Source of the DNA: Dethiobacter sp.
GTDB taxonomy: Bacteria; Bacillota; Dethiobacteria; Dethiobacterales; Dethiobacteraceae
Length of the DNA stretch: 64,000 bases
Direction: 5' to 3'
Assembly: GCA_020725465.1 (NCBI GenBank)
Contig: DYEY01000074.1
Coordinates: forward strand, 1-64,000
Both the position numbers and the translations under genes were made by a program. Of this stretch, positions 52,993 to 60,135 are shown piece after piece. Under the pieces are notes generated by a model. It was not told where the DNA came from and ran no database searches. It was given only the letters and a program-made list of their open reading frames with translations. How positions within the stretch are numbered: position 1 is the stretch's first letter; each line of letters begins with the position of its first letter.

Positions 52993-53012
52993 GAAGAATT
53001 GGGGGGTATGTA

Positions 53013-54557
53013 ATGTCCGGACAGGATATTTACCTGCTTGGTATCGACGTTGGTACGGAGAGCGCCCGTGTGGCGCTGGTCAACCAGGACGGTGAGGTGG
53101 TGGCAGGCTCCCGGCAGGGTTATGACCTCTCCTGCCCGCGTCCCGGCTGGGCACAGCAGGATCCGGAGCTGTGGTGGGAGGCTACGGTAAAAAACATCAG
53201 GGCTGTGCTGGAGCAAAGCGGTATCCGCCCGGAAAGAATCGCCGCCATTGGTTCAGCGGGCCAAATGCATGCACCCGTGCCCATCGACGGCAGGGGCCGG
53301 CTGATTTCCCGCGAGGTCCTGCTCTGGTGTGACAAGAGGAGCGATCCGCAGTGCGAAGAGTTAAAGCCCCGGTTGCGGGAAGCGGGGAGCCTCCAGGTTA
53401 CCGGCAACCCGGTGGTCCCCGCCTGGACCGGCTTTAAGATGAGGTGGTTAAAAGAAAATGAACCCGACCTGTACCGGCGTACCCACCGGTTCCTCAGCTG
53501 CAACGGCTATATCAATTACCGCCTGACCGGTGAAATGTACAATGACCCGTCCGAAGCATCCGGCAGTTACCTTTTTGACGCCCGAACCGGCGTCTGGTCG
53601 CCGGAACTCTGCGACATCCTTGGCATCGACGCCGGGAAATTGCCCCCCATCGCCGGCTCCAGCCTGGTAATCGGCCGGGTAACCCCGGAAGCAGCCGCCC
53701 TGACCGGCCTGGCGGCAGGTACCCCGGTGGTGGCGGGAGGCGGCGACATGATGTGTCTGATCCTTGGCGCAGGCATTGCTACTCCCGGCATGGCCTGCGA
53801 TATCGGCGGTACCGCCTGCGACGTTTCGGTTTTTGTCCCCGAGCCCCTGTATGACCAGCGGCTCATGCACCTGCACCACGTGGCTCCTGGCGGCTGGATT
53901 TCTTTTGGTATCCTGGATTCCGGCGCCTTTAAGTGGTTCCGGGATGAGTTCTGCGCCGCCGAAGTTACCCAAGCCGTGGTAAAAGGCATATCGGCTTACG
54001 ACCTGCTTACCGCCCGGGCGGCCGAAGTTCCCGCCGGTGGCGAAGGCCTGCTGTTTCTGCCCTACCTGCTGGGAGAGCGGACCCTTGGCACCAGCGCCAG
54101 CCGCGCCGTCTTTTTCGGCCTGACGCCCCGGCACGGTATCGCCCACTGTACCCGTGCCATCCTGGAAGGAATAGCCTTTGACCTGCGCCAAAGCCTGGAA
54201 ATCATTACCGCCAAGGGAGTAGTGGTGGACAGTATCCGGACCGTGGGCGGCAGCGCCAAAAGCCCGCTGTGGAACCAGATCAAGGCGGACATCTATAAGA
54301 ACCGGATGGTGACACTGGCCAATTTTGAGGGTGGGGTAATGGGTGCCGTTATCCTGGCAGCGGTGGGTGCCGGCATTTACCCGTATGCCGCGGCGGCAAC
54401 CGCCGGAATGGTTAAGGTTGACCAGGTTTTTGAACCGTGCCCGGAAACAGCGCAGGTGTACGACCGGTTCTACCGGATGTTTAAGGAACTGCACGACGGC
54501 CTGCAGCCATATTTTGTCCGAATGGCCCGTACAGTGCGGGGTGACGGCCATGAGTAA
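53013..54557 (+). CDS. FGGY-family carbohydrate kinase (xylulokinase/gluconokinase-like)
   Basis: A 514-residue sugar kinase. LGIDVGTESARVALVNQDG is the N-terminal phosphate loop, IGSAGQMHAPVPID with WCDKRSD the substrate site, VVAGGGDMMCLILGAG the central motif and VGGSAKSPLWNQIKADIYK the C-terminal ATP site. It phosphorylates a ketose, polyol or sugar acid. ATG at 53013 with GGGGGG. It overlaps the hydroxyacid dehydrogenase start by eight bases. Compared with the rhamnulokinase-like protein at 33.5 kb it belongs to a different FGGY branch (xylulokinase/gluconate type). Confidence 0.9.
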   Translation: MSGQDIYLLGIDVGTESARVALVNQDGEVVAGSRQGYDLSCPRPGWAQQDPELWWEATVKNIRAVLEQSGIRPERIAAIGSAGQMHAPVPIDGRGRLISREVLLWCDKRSDPQCEELKPRLREAGSLQVTGNPVVPAWTGFKMRWLKENEPDLYRRTHRFLSCNGYINYRLTGEMYNDPSEASGSYLFDARTGVWSPELCDILGIDAGKLPPIAGSSLVIGRVTPEAAALTGLAAGTPVVAGGGDMMCLILGAGIATPGMACDIGGTACDVSVFVPEPLYDQRLMHLHHVAPGGWISFGILDSGAFKWFRDEFCAAEVTQAVVKGISAYDLLTARAAEVPAGGEGLLFLPYLLGERTLGTSASRAVFFGLTPRHGIAHCTRAILEGIAFDLRQSLEIITAKGVVVDSIRTVGGSAKSPLWNQIKADIYKNRMVTLANFEGGVMGAVILAAVGAGIYPYAAAATAGMVKVDQVFEPCPETAQVYDRFYRMFKELHDGLQPYFVRMARTVRGDGHE

Positions 54558-55563
54558 ACACAAGGTAGTGGTAACCGCCCGTTCCTTTGCCCGTGACAGC
54601 GCGGAGGCAATAATGCTGCTGGAGAAGGAAGGCTGCCTGGTTATCCGCAGTGCCTGGGACCGCCCTCACAGCGCGCGGGAAATAATAGCGGCGGGGGCGG
54701 AGGCGGAGGCGCTTATTGTGGGCAACGACACGGTCAGTGCCGAAGTGATTGCCGCCCTGCCCAGGCTTAAAGTAATATCACGCTACGGTGTGGGCTACGA
54801 CAATGTGGACCTGGCGGCGGCGACTGCCAGGGGTATTCCGGTAACCAACACGCCCGGCACCAATGACGAATCGGTGGCTGACCTGGTGTTTGGCCTGCTG
54901 CTGGCCCTGGCCAGGCAAATTCCGGCCGTGGCGGCCCTGACCAGGCAGGGGCGCTGGGAGCGGCTGCCAGGAACCCAGGTATACGGCAAAACTTTGGGAA
55001 TTATCGGTTTTGGCCGCATTGGCCGGGGAGTGGCCAGACGGGCCGCCGGTTTTTCCATGCGCGTCCTGGTAGATGATCCTTACGTGGATGCCGTGGTGGC
55101 GGAAGGACTTGGCGCTTCCCCGGTAACCAGGGAAGAGCTGCTGGCAGCCTCCGACTTCGTTACCCTGCATGTGCCTTTTACCAAAGAAAATGTCAACTTG
55201 ATCGGCAGGGCGGAACTGGCGCTGATGAAGCCGGCGGCGCTGCTGATCAATACCGCCCGCGGCGGCCTGGTGGATGAAAAGGCGCTGGCGGAAGCTTTAA
55301 AAAACGGCCGGTTGGCCGGAGCGGCGCTGGACGTGCTGGAACATGAGCCGCCGCAAAGCCGTGAACTGCTGGACCTGGACAACGTCCTGATTACTGCCCA
55401 CATCGGGGGCTTTACCCGGGAGGCCACCGCCGCCATGTCTGGCCTTGCGGCACGGAACGTTGTGGAAGCTCTTAGCGGGCGGGAACCGGAACATACCGTC
55501 AACCCGCAGGTCTTTGCCACCCACCGGTGGCGGCAATGGGTAAAAAGCAAAGAGGTGAGGTAA
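54550..55563 (+). CDS. D-isomer-specific 2-hydroxyacid dehydrogenase (phosphoglycerate dehydrogenase-like)
   Basis: A 337-residue NAD-dependent enzyme. SRYGVGYDNVDLAAATARG precedes the Rossmann motif GIIGFGRIGRGVARRAAGF (near 145); catalytic Arg in NTARGGLVDE (near 235), Glu in DVLEHEPP and His in ITAHIGGFT (near 285). No ACT regulatory domain, so it is the short form rather than SerA of serine synthesis. It starts within the kinase gene end. It may reduce or oxidise a 2-keto/2-hydroxy acid intermediate of the operon. Confidence 0.9.
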   Translation: MSKHKVVVTARSFARDSAEAIMLLEKEGCLVIRSAWDRPHSAREIIAAGAEAEALIVGNDTVSAEVIAALPRLKVISRYGVGYDNVDLAAATARGIPVTNTPGTNDESVADLVFGLLLALARQIPAVAALTRQGRWERLPGTQVYGKTLGIIGFGRIGRGVARRAAGFSMRVLVDDPYVDAVVAEGLGASPVTREELLAASDFVTLHVPFTKENVNLIGRAELALMKPAALLINTARGGLVDEKALAEALKNGRLAGAALDVLEHEPPQSRELLDLDNVLITAHIGGFTREATAAMSGLAARNVVEALSGREPEHTVNPQVFATHRWRQWVKSKEVR

Positions 55564-55564
55564 C

Positions 55565-56212
55565 ATGAAACCGGAACAGACGATGGGCCTTATCAGGGAA
55601 ACGGGGATTGTGGCCATTGTGCGGGGCACTTCCGCCGCCACCCTCTCTGCGACGGCGAACGCCCTTAAAAAAGGCGGTATCCGCGCCATCGAGGTAACTC
55701 TTAACACGCCGGGCGCCCTGGACATGATAAAAGAGCTGGTACGGCTGCAGGGAGACGACATGCTGGTAGGCGCCGGCACCGTGCTGGATGCGGAAACGGC
55801 CAGGGCGGCGGTACTGGCCGGAGCCCGTTTTATATTGGGACCCACGTTAAACCTGGAGGTAAGCAAACTGTGCAGGCGCTACAACACGGTCTATGTGCCC
55901 GGCGTCTTTACCCCCACCGAAATTGTAGCCGCCTGGGAAATGGGCGTGCCGGTGGTAAAAATTTTCCCGGCCGGTTCTGTTGGCCCGCGCTACATTAAAG
56001 AGTTGCGCGGCCCACTGCCGCAGGTGGAGATGATGCCGGTGGGAGGCGTGGATCTCACCAATGCTGCCGACTTTATCCGGGCCGGCGCTGTGGCGCTTGG
56101 TATCGGTGGCGAACTGGTGGATAAAAAAGTGGTGGCCGAAGGCCGCTTTGACCTGCTGGCAGAAAAAGCGCGGCAGTTTGTTGCCGCGGTGCAACAGGGA
56201 CGCTCTCTTTAA
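55565..56212 (+). CDS. KDPG/KHG-type aldolase
   Basis: A 215-residue class I aldolase. E43 in IEVTLNTPG, GAGTVLDAETA, PGVFTPTEIV and Schiff-base K132 in VVKIFPAG mark the 2-keto-3-deoxy-6-phosphogluconate / 4-hydroxy-2-oxoglutarate aldolases. It would yield pyruvate and an aldehyde such as glyceraldehyde-3-phosphate. One base after the dehydrogenase stop, so tightly coupled. No sugar-acid dehydratase, normally needed to form its substrate, is encoded in this operon. Confidence 0.92.
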   Translation: MKPEQTMGLIRETGIVAIVRGTSAATLSATANALKKGGIRAIEVTLNTPGALDMIKELVRLQGDDMLVGAGTVLDAETARAAVLAGARFILGPTLNLEVSKLCRRYNTVYVPGVFTPTEIVAAWEMGVPVVKIFPAGSVGPRYIKELRGPLPQVEMMPVGGVDLTNAADFIRAGAVALGIGGELVDKKVVAEGRFDLLAEKARQFVAAVQQGRSL

Positions 56213-56230
56213 CAAAGCGGGGTGAAGACC

Positions 56231-56482
56231 GTGCGGGTGACTGTAAAGTATTTCGGTATTATATCGGACCTGGCCGGGAAACGGGAAGAGGTTCTGGAAA
56301 CCGGCGAAAAGACAACTCTGGCCGATTTAAGGGCGCGCATACTCAACCAGTATAATACCGGGCGGCAGACCGCGGCCCAGATTGCGGTGAACGGCAAGGG
56401 TGTATCGCCTTCGCTTTACGGTGACTATGTCCTTAAGGACGGCGATGTGATCATGTTTTTACCCCCCATGTCGGGAGGCTGA
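56231..56482 (+). CDS. MoaD/ThiS-like sulfur carrier protein
   Basis: An 83-residue ubiquitin-fold protein: VRVTVKYFGIISDLAGKREE at the start and the essential C-terminal Gly-Gly in FLPPMSGG. The terminal glycine is thiocarboxylated and gives sulfur to the pterin dithiolene. AOR gene clusters often contain such a protein, so it probably serves the tungsten cofactor of the AOR encoded nine kilobases upstream in the same operon. GTG at 56231 preferred, GGGGTGA ahead; GTG at 56222 possible. Confidence 0.85.
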   Translation: MRVTVKYFGIISDLAGKREEVLETGEKTTLADLRARILNQYNTGRQTAAQIAVNGKGVSPSLYGDYVLKDGDVIMFLPPMSGG

Positions 56483-56562
56483 TACAGGGAGGTGAGCTGT
56501 CAGTACGGTTTCCTATCCTTATCCAATAAGCCCTTACTTGCTGAAAAAAGGAGGAATGCAGT

Positions 56563-57534
56563 ATGAAACTGGGGATTTTCACCGCCAATTACCTGGACCG
56601 GCCGTTGGAGGAGGTGTGCAGGTTTGTCGCCGGGATGGGCTTTGAGGCGGTAGAGCTGCCCGCCTTTAAAGGCAGCGCCCACCTGGACGTAGACGAGGTC
56701 ATCAAAGGAGACAACGCCAAAAAACTGAAGCAGATGATTAACAGCTACGGCCTGGAGATTTCCGCTCTCAGCAATCACCCGGAAGGACAGATTATCCTCG
56801 GACCCTTTGGCAAAGATACCGACGGCATCTACCAAGGCACTCCGGAAGAAAAGATAAAGTACGGCATGGAGCGGATGAGGATCACCGCCCAGGCGGCCAA
56901 TGCCCTGGAGGTACCCGTGGTATGTGGCTTTATCGGCTGTGAAAACTTCGGCCGCTTCTTCCCCTGGCCCTACTCCAGGGGCTGGGCGGAGATGGAGGAG
57001 CAGTTTGTGGAGCGCTGGGGCAAAGTCCTGGATTACTTTAAGGAATACGGCGTCAGGTTCGCCCACGAACCGCACCCCAACGAGCTGGTCTACGACATCG
57101 AGACGGCGCTGCGTAGCGTGGAACTGATGGGCGGTCGTCCCGAGTGGGGCTTTAACTACGACCCCGCCAACCTGATTTACCTCGGCATCGACGTGGTAAA
57201 CTTCATCCAGGAGCTGGGCGACCGCATTTTCCACGTCCACGCCAAGGACGGCGAAATTGTCCCGCACAATGTGAAACGCTCCGGCCTGATTCCCACCGGT
57301 CCCTGGGGACGCATCGACCGCGGCTTCCGTTTCCGCATCCCCGGCTGGGGTTCGGTGGACTGGAAGAGGGTAATCACCGAACTGACCCTGGTGGGTTATA
57401 AGCACGTTCTCAGCTACGAGCATGAAGACGTGATCATGAGCAGGCAGGACGGCATCGAAAAGACCGTGGAATACTTAAAACCCCTCCTGATCAAGAGCCG
57501 CTACGAAGGCCGTAACGACATCCTGTTCCAGTAA
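56563..57534 (+). CDS. Sugar phosphate isomerase/epimerase, xylose-isomerase-like TIM barrel (paralogue B)
   Basis: A 323-residue protein clearly paralogous to the one at 38916, with the same likely metal ligands: HEPHPNEL, FNYDPANL, HVHAKDGEI and SYEHEDV. N-terminus MKLGIFTANYLDRP and shared blocks run the whole length with no gaps of note. AAAAGGAGG ahead of the ATG. It lies between the MoaD-like and the zinc dehydrogenase genes. It should isomerise or epimerise the imported sugar or its oxidised form; having two copies in two catabolic loci hints at related substrates. Confidence 0.85.
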   Translation: MKLGIFTANYLDRPLEEVCRFVAGMGFEAVELPAFKGSAHLDVDEVIKGDNAKKLKQMINSYGLEISALSNHPEGQIILGPFGKDTDGIYQGTPEEKIKYGMERMRITAQAANALEVPVVCGFIGCENFGRFFPWPYSRGWAEMEEQFVERWGKVLDYFKEYGVRFAHEPHPNELVYDIETALRSVELMGGRPEWGFNYDPANLIYLGIDVVNFIQELGDRIFHVHAKDGEIVPHNVKRSGLIPTGPWGRIDRGFRFRIPGWGSVDWKRVITELTLVGYKHVLSYEHEDVIMSRQDGIEKTVEYLKPLLIKSRYEGRNDILFQ

Positions 57535-57562
57535 AATGTGAAGAACCGTGAGGTGAATCAAA

Positions 57563-58633
57563 ATGACAGTACCGGCCAAGATGAAGGCCGCCGTGGTAAC
57601 CAAGCCAGGCGAAATGAAGATAATGCAGGTGGATGTACCGGCCGTCGGGCCAAACGACGTCCTGGTCAAAGTTAAGGCTACCGGCATCTGCGGCACCGAC
57701 ATAAGCATCTATACCGGCAAATACTCCGCCGACAAGCTGCCGCTTATCCCCGGCCACGAGTTTTCCGGTGTTATCGCCGCCGCGGGTGAGAACGTAAAAG
57801 GTTTTGCCGTGGGCGATGCCGTCACCGCCGACATCAACATGTCCTGCGACGGCTGCTTCTACTGCAGCCGCGGCCGCAAGCTGATGTGCCCCCAGTTCCA
57901 CCAGCTCGGCATCCACGTCCACGGCTCCTACGCCGAATACGTCAAAGCTCCCGCCGCCCAGCTGCACAGGATCCCCAAGGGCATGTCCTTTGAACACGCT
58001 GCCTTTATCGAACCCCTTTCCTGCTCTATCCACGCCTTTAAAGCCACCGATATAACCATCGGCAGCAGCGTGGTGATCATTGGCGCCGGCGGCCTGGGCA
58101 TTATGCATACCCAGGTGGCGAAACTCAGGGGCGCTGCCCCCATCATCCTCGTCTCGCGTAACCAGAAGCGCAACGAAATCGCGGTAAAAATGGGCGCTGT
58201 TGATTTTCTCATTGACCCCACCAAGGTTGATGCTGTGGCTGAAGTCAGGAAACTTACCGGCGGCCGCGGCGCCGACTATGTCATCGAGTCCGTCGGCACG
58301 CCGGAAACCTACGGGCAGGCGTTCAGGATGGTCCGCCCCGGCGGTTCAATCGCCGCCTTCGGTATAACCGAGGGAGACGCCACCATCCCGGTCAACACCT
58401 TTGACCTGGTCTTAAGCGAGCTTACCGTAACCGGTTCCTGCGCCGGCGTGGGCACCGACTGGCAGGACGCCATCGCCCTGCTGCAGTACGGCCGCATCAA
58501 CCCTGACCCCCTCTTCTCTCTGAAAGTGCCACTGGAAGAGCTGGAAGACGCCCTGAAGCTCCTCATGACCGACAAGAACATCATGAAAATCTTCGTTTGC
58601 CCCGAGCTCACCGAGCGTGTCGTCATGGCGTAG
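57563..58633 (+). CDS. Zinc-dependent alcohol/polyol dehydrogenase (sorbitol-dehydrogenase-like MDR)
   Basis: A 356-residue medium-chain dehydrogenase. Catalytic zinc: C and D/H in GICGTDISIYTG and GHEFSG; structural zinc: four cysteines in CDGCFYCSRGRKLMC (near 95-109); NAD motif VVIIGAGGLGIMHTQVA (near 175). It oxidises a secondary hydroxyl of a polyol, sugar or sugar acid to a ketone. Last gene of the operon, followed at once by the tandem repeat array, whose first base is the last base of its stop codon, and then a terminator. Confidence 0.9.
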   Translation: MTVPAKMKAAVVTKPGEMKIMQVDVPAVGPNDVLVKVKATGICGTDISIYTGKYSADKLPLIPGHEFSGVIAAAGENVKGFAVGDAVTADINMSCDGCFYCSRGRKLMCPQFHQLGIHVHGSYAEYVKAPAAQLHRIPKGMSFEHAAFIEPLSCSIHAFKATDITIGSSVVIIGAGGLGIMHTQVAKLRGAAPIILVSRNQKRNEIAVKMGAVDFLIDPTKVDAVAEVRKLTGGRGADYVIESVGTPETYGQAFRMVRPGGSIAAFGITEGDATIPVNTFDLVLSELTVTGSCAGVGTDWQDAIALLQYGRINPDPLFSLKVPLEELEDALKLLMTDKNIMKIFVCPELTERVVMA

Positions 58634-58772
58634 TGTCAAGGGGACGGGGGAACTGACACCCTGCTTAGTGTCAAGGGGACGGGGGAACTGACACCCTGTT
58701 TTGTGTCAAGGGGACGGGGGAACTGACACCCTGTTTTGTGTCAAGGGGACGGGGGAACTGACACCCTGCTTT
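58633..58772 (+). repeat. Four tandem 35-bp units carrying REP-like palindromes
   Basis: Four head-to-tail copies begin at 58633, 58668, 58703 and 58738. Each holds GTGTCA-N15-TGACAC with core GGGGACGGGGGA, then a linker CCTGCTTA, CCTGTTTT or similar. Units differ only in the linker. There are no unique spacers, so it is not a CRISPR array. Each unit can fold as a hairpin right behind the operon stop codon. Confidence 0.9.
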
Positions 58773-58813
58773 GGAACGTAGTCTCCGTGGATAATTTTTC
58801 CCCTTTAAAATGT

Positions 58814-58855
58814 AAAGTGCCCGCATCCCTTAATGGGAACGGGTACTTTCTTTTT
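58814..58855 (+). terminator. Terminator after the AOR-sugar operon
   Basis: AAAGTGCCCG pairs with CGGGTACTTT (one G.T) and TCCC with GGGA inside it, followed by CTTTTT. Located 180 bases after the last stop, beyond the repeat array, so the array is part of the transcript. Confidence 0.65.
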
Positions 58856-58862
58856 ACTCCTT

Positions 58863-58889
58863 GTGTCACCTCCCCCGTCCCCCTGACAC
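58863..58889. repeat. 27-bp palindromic REP-like element, inverted relative to the tandem array
   Basis: Same 27 bases as at 41349-41375 and in complementary orientation to the four tandem units at 58633-58772. With them it gives the head-to-head pair typical of REPIN/BIME structures. No gene is present from 58634 to 58989. Confidence 0.75.
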
Positions 58890-58989
58890 TCTTTAATCTC
58901 CACAACATCTCCACAATTGCTCCATAGGTTTTTCAAAACAGGGAGGTATGATAAGAGTGAAGTTAAAACAAACAAAGGAGGTGTAGACG

Positions 58990-59355
58990 ATGAAGAAAGG
59001 ATTGGTTATCGGCCTGGTGGCGGTGCTGGTGCTGCTGGCCGCGGTGCCCATGGCCCTGGCGCTGACCGACAGCCAGAAATCGGAGCTGCAGGAGTTGTAC
59101 CGGCAGCAGCACGAGCTGCGTTTGCGTATACTGGAGAAACAGGCGGAGTTTGGCCTGGTTGATCCGGAAGACGCCCAAAACTTCCGTCAGCGGATGCAGG
59201 AGCGCTGGGAGATAATGCGGCAGCGCATGGAGGAGGGCGATTTTCCTTTCGGGCCCGGCAAGATGGGCCGTCGCGGTGGGTTCGGCCGTATGGGCCGCGG
59301 TGGTTGCGGGAACTGTCCCGCGCCAACCGGATTTAATAACAGGCCGGAGCTTTAA
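58990..59355 (+). CDS. Exported DUF2680-like small protein
   Basis: A 121-residue protein. Signal peptide LVIGLVAVLVLLAAVPMALA, then helical Glu/Arg/Gln-rich segments (ELQELYRQQHELRLRILEKQ; FRQRMQERWEIMRQRMEEG) as in the DUF2680 family, and a Gly/Arg/Cys-rich tail (GRGGCGNCPAP). Reminiscent of Spy/CpxP-like envelope-stress helpers, but that is only a resemblance. AAAGGAGG ahead of the ATG. It precedes a two-component system and is separated from it by a terminator. Confidence 0.7.
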   Translation: MKKGLVIGLVAVLVLLAAVPMALALTDSQKSELQELYRQQHELRLRILEKQAEFGLVDPEDAQNFRQRMQERWEIMRQRMEEGDFPFGPGKMGRRGGFGRMGRGGCGNCPAPTGFNNRPEL

Positions 59356-59377
59356 CGCTCCGGCTTTTCCTTTCTTT
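59343..59377 (+). terminator. Terminator overlapping the end of the DUF2680 gene
   Basis: GCCGGAGC and GCTCCGGC form a perfect 8-bp stem with loop TTTAAC, followed by TTTTCCTTTCTTTTT. The stop codon lies in the loop. Confidence 0.8.
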
Positions 59378-59433
59378 TTGCCAGTAACTGAATTATAATG
59401 GCGGTAACCGGAGAAAGCACGGAGGTGAATGGG

Positions 59434-60135
59434 TTGGGTAAGGTACTGGTTGTGGATGACGAAAAAAAAATAACACAGGTGGTACAGGCCTACCTGGAAA
59501 AAGATGGGTTTGTGGTCACCAATGTACATGACGGCCGCGAAGCGCTGCAACTGGCGCTGGAAGAGGCATTCGACCTGATAGTCCTTGACCTGATGCTGCC
59601 CGGGCTCTCCGGTGAAGAGGTCTGCAAAAAGCTGAGACAGTCCGGCAAAGACGTTCCCATTATTATGCTTACCGCCAGGGGGGCGGAAGAAGAAAGAATT
59701 CAGGGACTGGCGCTGGGTGCCGACGATTATATGGTTAAACCGTTCAGCCCGGGCGAGCTGGTGGCCCGGGTACACGCCGTGCTGCGCCGGAGCGGGCGCC
59801 GTAAGGCGGGCTTTTTGGCCGACGTGCTGGAGTTTGACGGCAGCGGCCTGGTGATCGACACCCTGCGGCACCAGGTTACTGTTGAGGGGAAGAAACTGGA
59901 GCTTACCTCCACCGAGTACAAGCTGCTGGTAGCTATGGCCAGGAATCCCGGCCGGGTTTTTACCCGCGGCGAGCTGCTGGAGGTGGCCCAGGGGGCGCTG
60001 CCCACCGGCTATGACCGGACCATAGACAGCCACATCAAAAACCTGCGCCAGAAATTGGAGCCGGTACCGGAACAGCCGCGGTTTATAAAAACAGTTTACG
60101 GGGTGGGCTATAAATTCGAGGGGGACCTGCGGTGA
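59434..60135 (+). CDS. OmpR/PhoB-family response regulator
   Basis: A 233-residue DNA-binding response regulator. Receiver domain: VLVVDDEKK at the start, phosphorylation Asp in LIVLDLMLPGLSG (near 51), MLTARG and the lysine in MVKPFSPGELVARV. The C-terminal winged helix reads LELTSTEYKLLVAMARNPGRVFTRGELL... and ends RFIKTVYGVGYKFE. TTG at 59434 with GGAGGTGA upstream. Overlaps the kinase gene by four bases. Its targets likely include the exported DUF2680 protein just upstream; inference. Confidence 0.94.
   Translation: MGKVLVVDDEKKITQVVQAYLEKDGFVVTNVHDGREALQLALEEAFDLIVLDLMLPGLSGEEVCKKLRQSGKDVPIIMLTARGAEEERIQGLALGADDYMVKPFSPGELVARVHAVLRRSGRRKAGFLADVLEFDGSGLVIDTLRHQVTVEGKKLELTSTEYKLLVAMARNPGRVFTRGELLEVAQGALPTGYDRTIDSHIKNLRQKLEPVPEQPRFIKTVYGVGYKFEGDLR

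Noticed and set aside
58633-58772. Regular repeats as a possible CRISPR array
   Set aside because: Unit-to-unit linkers are only about eight bases and nearly identical, there are no unique spacers and no cas gene is in the window.
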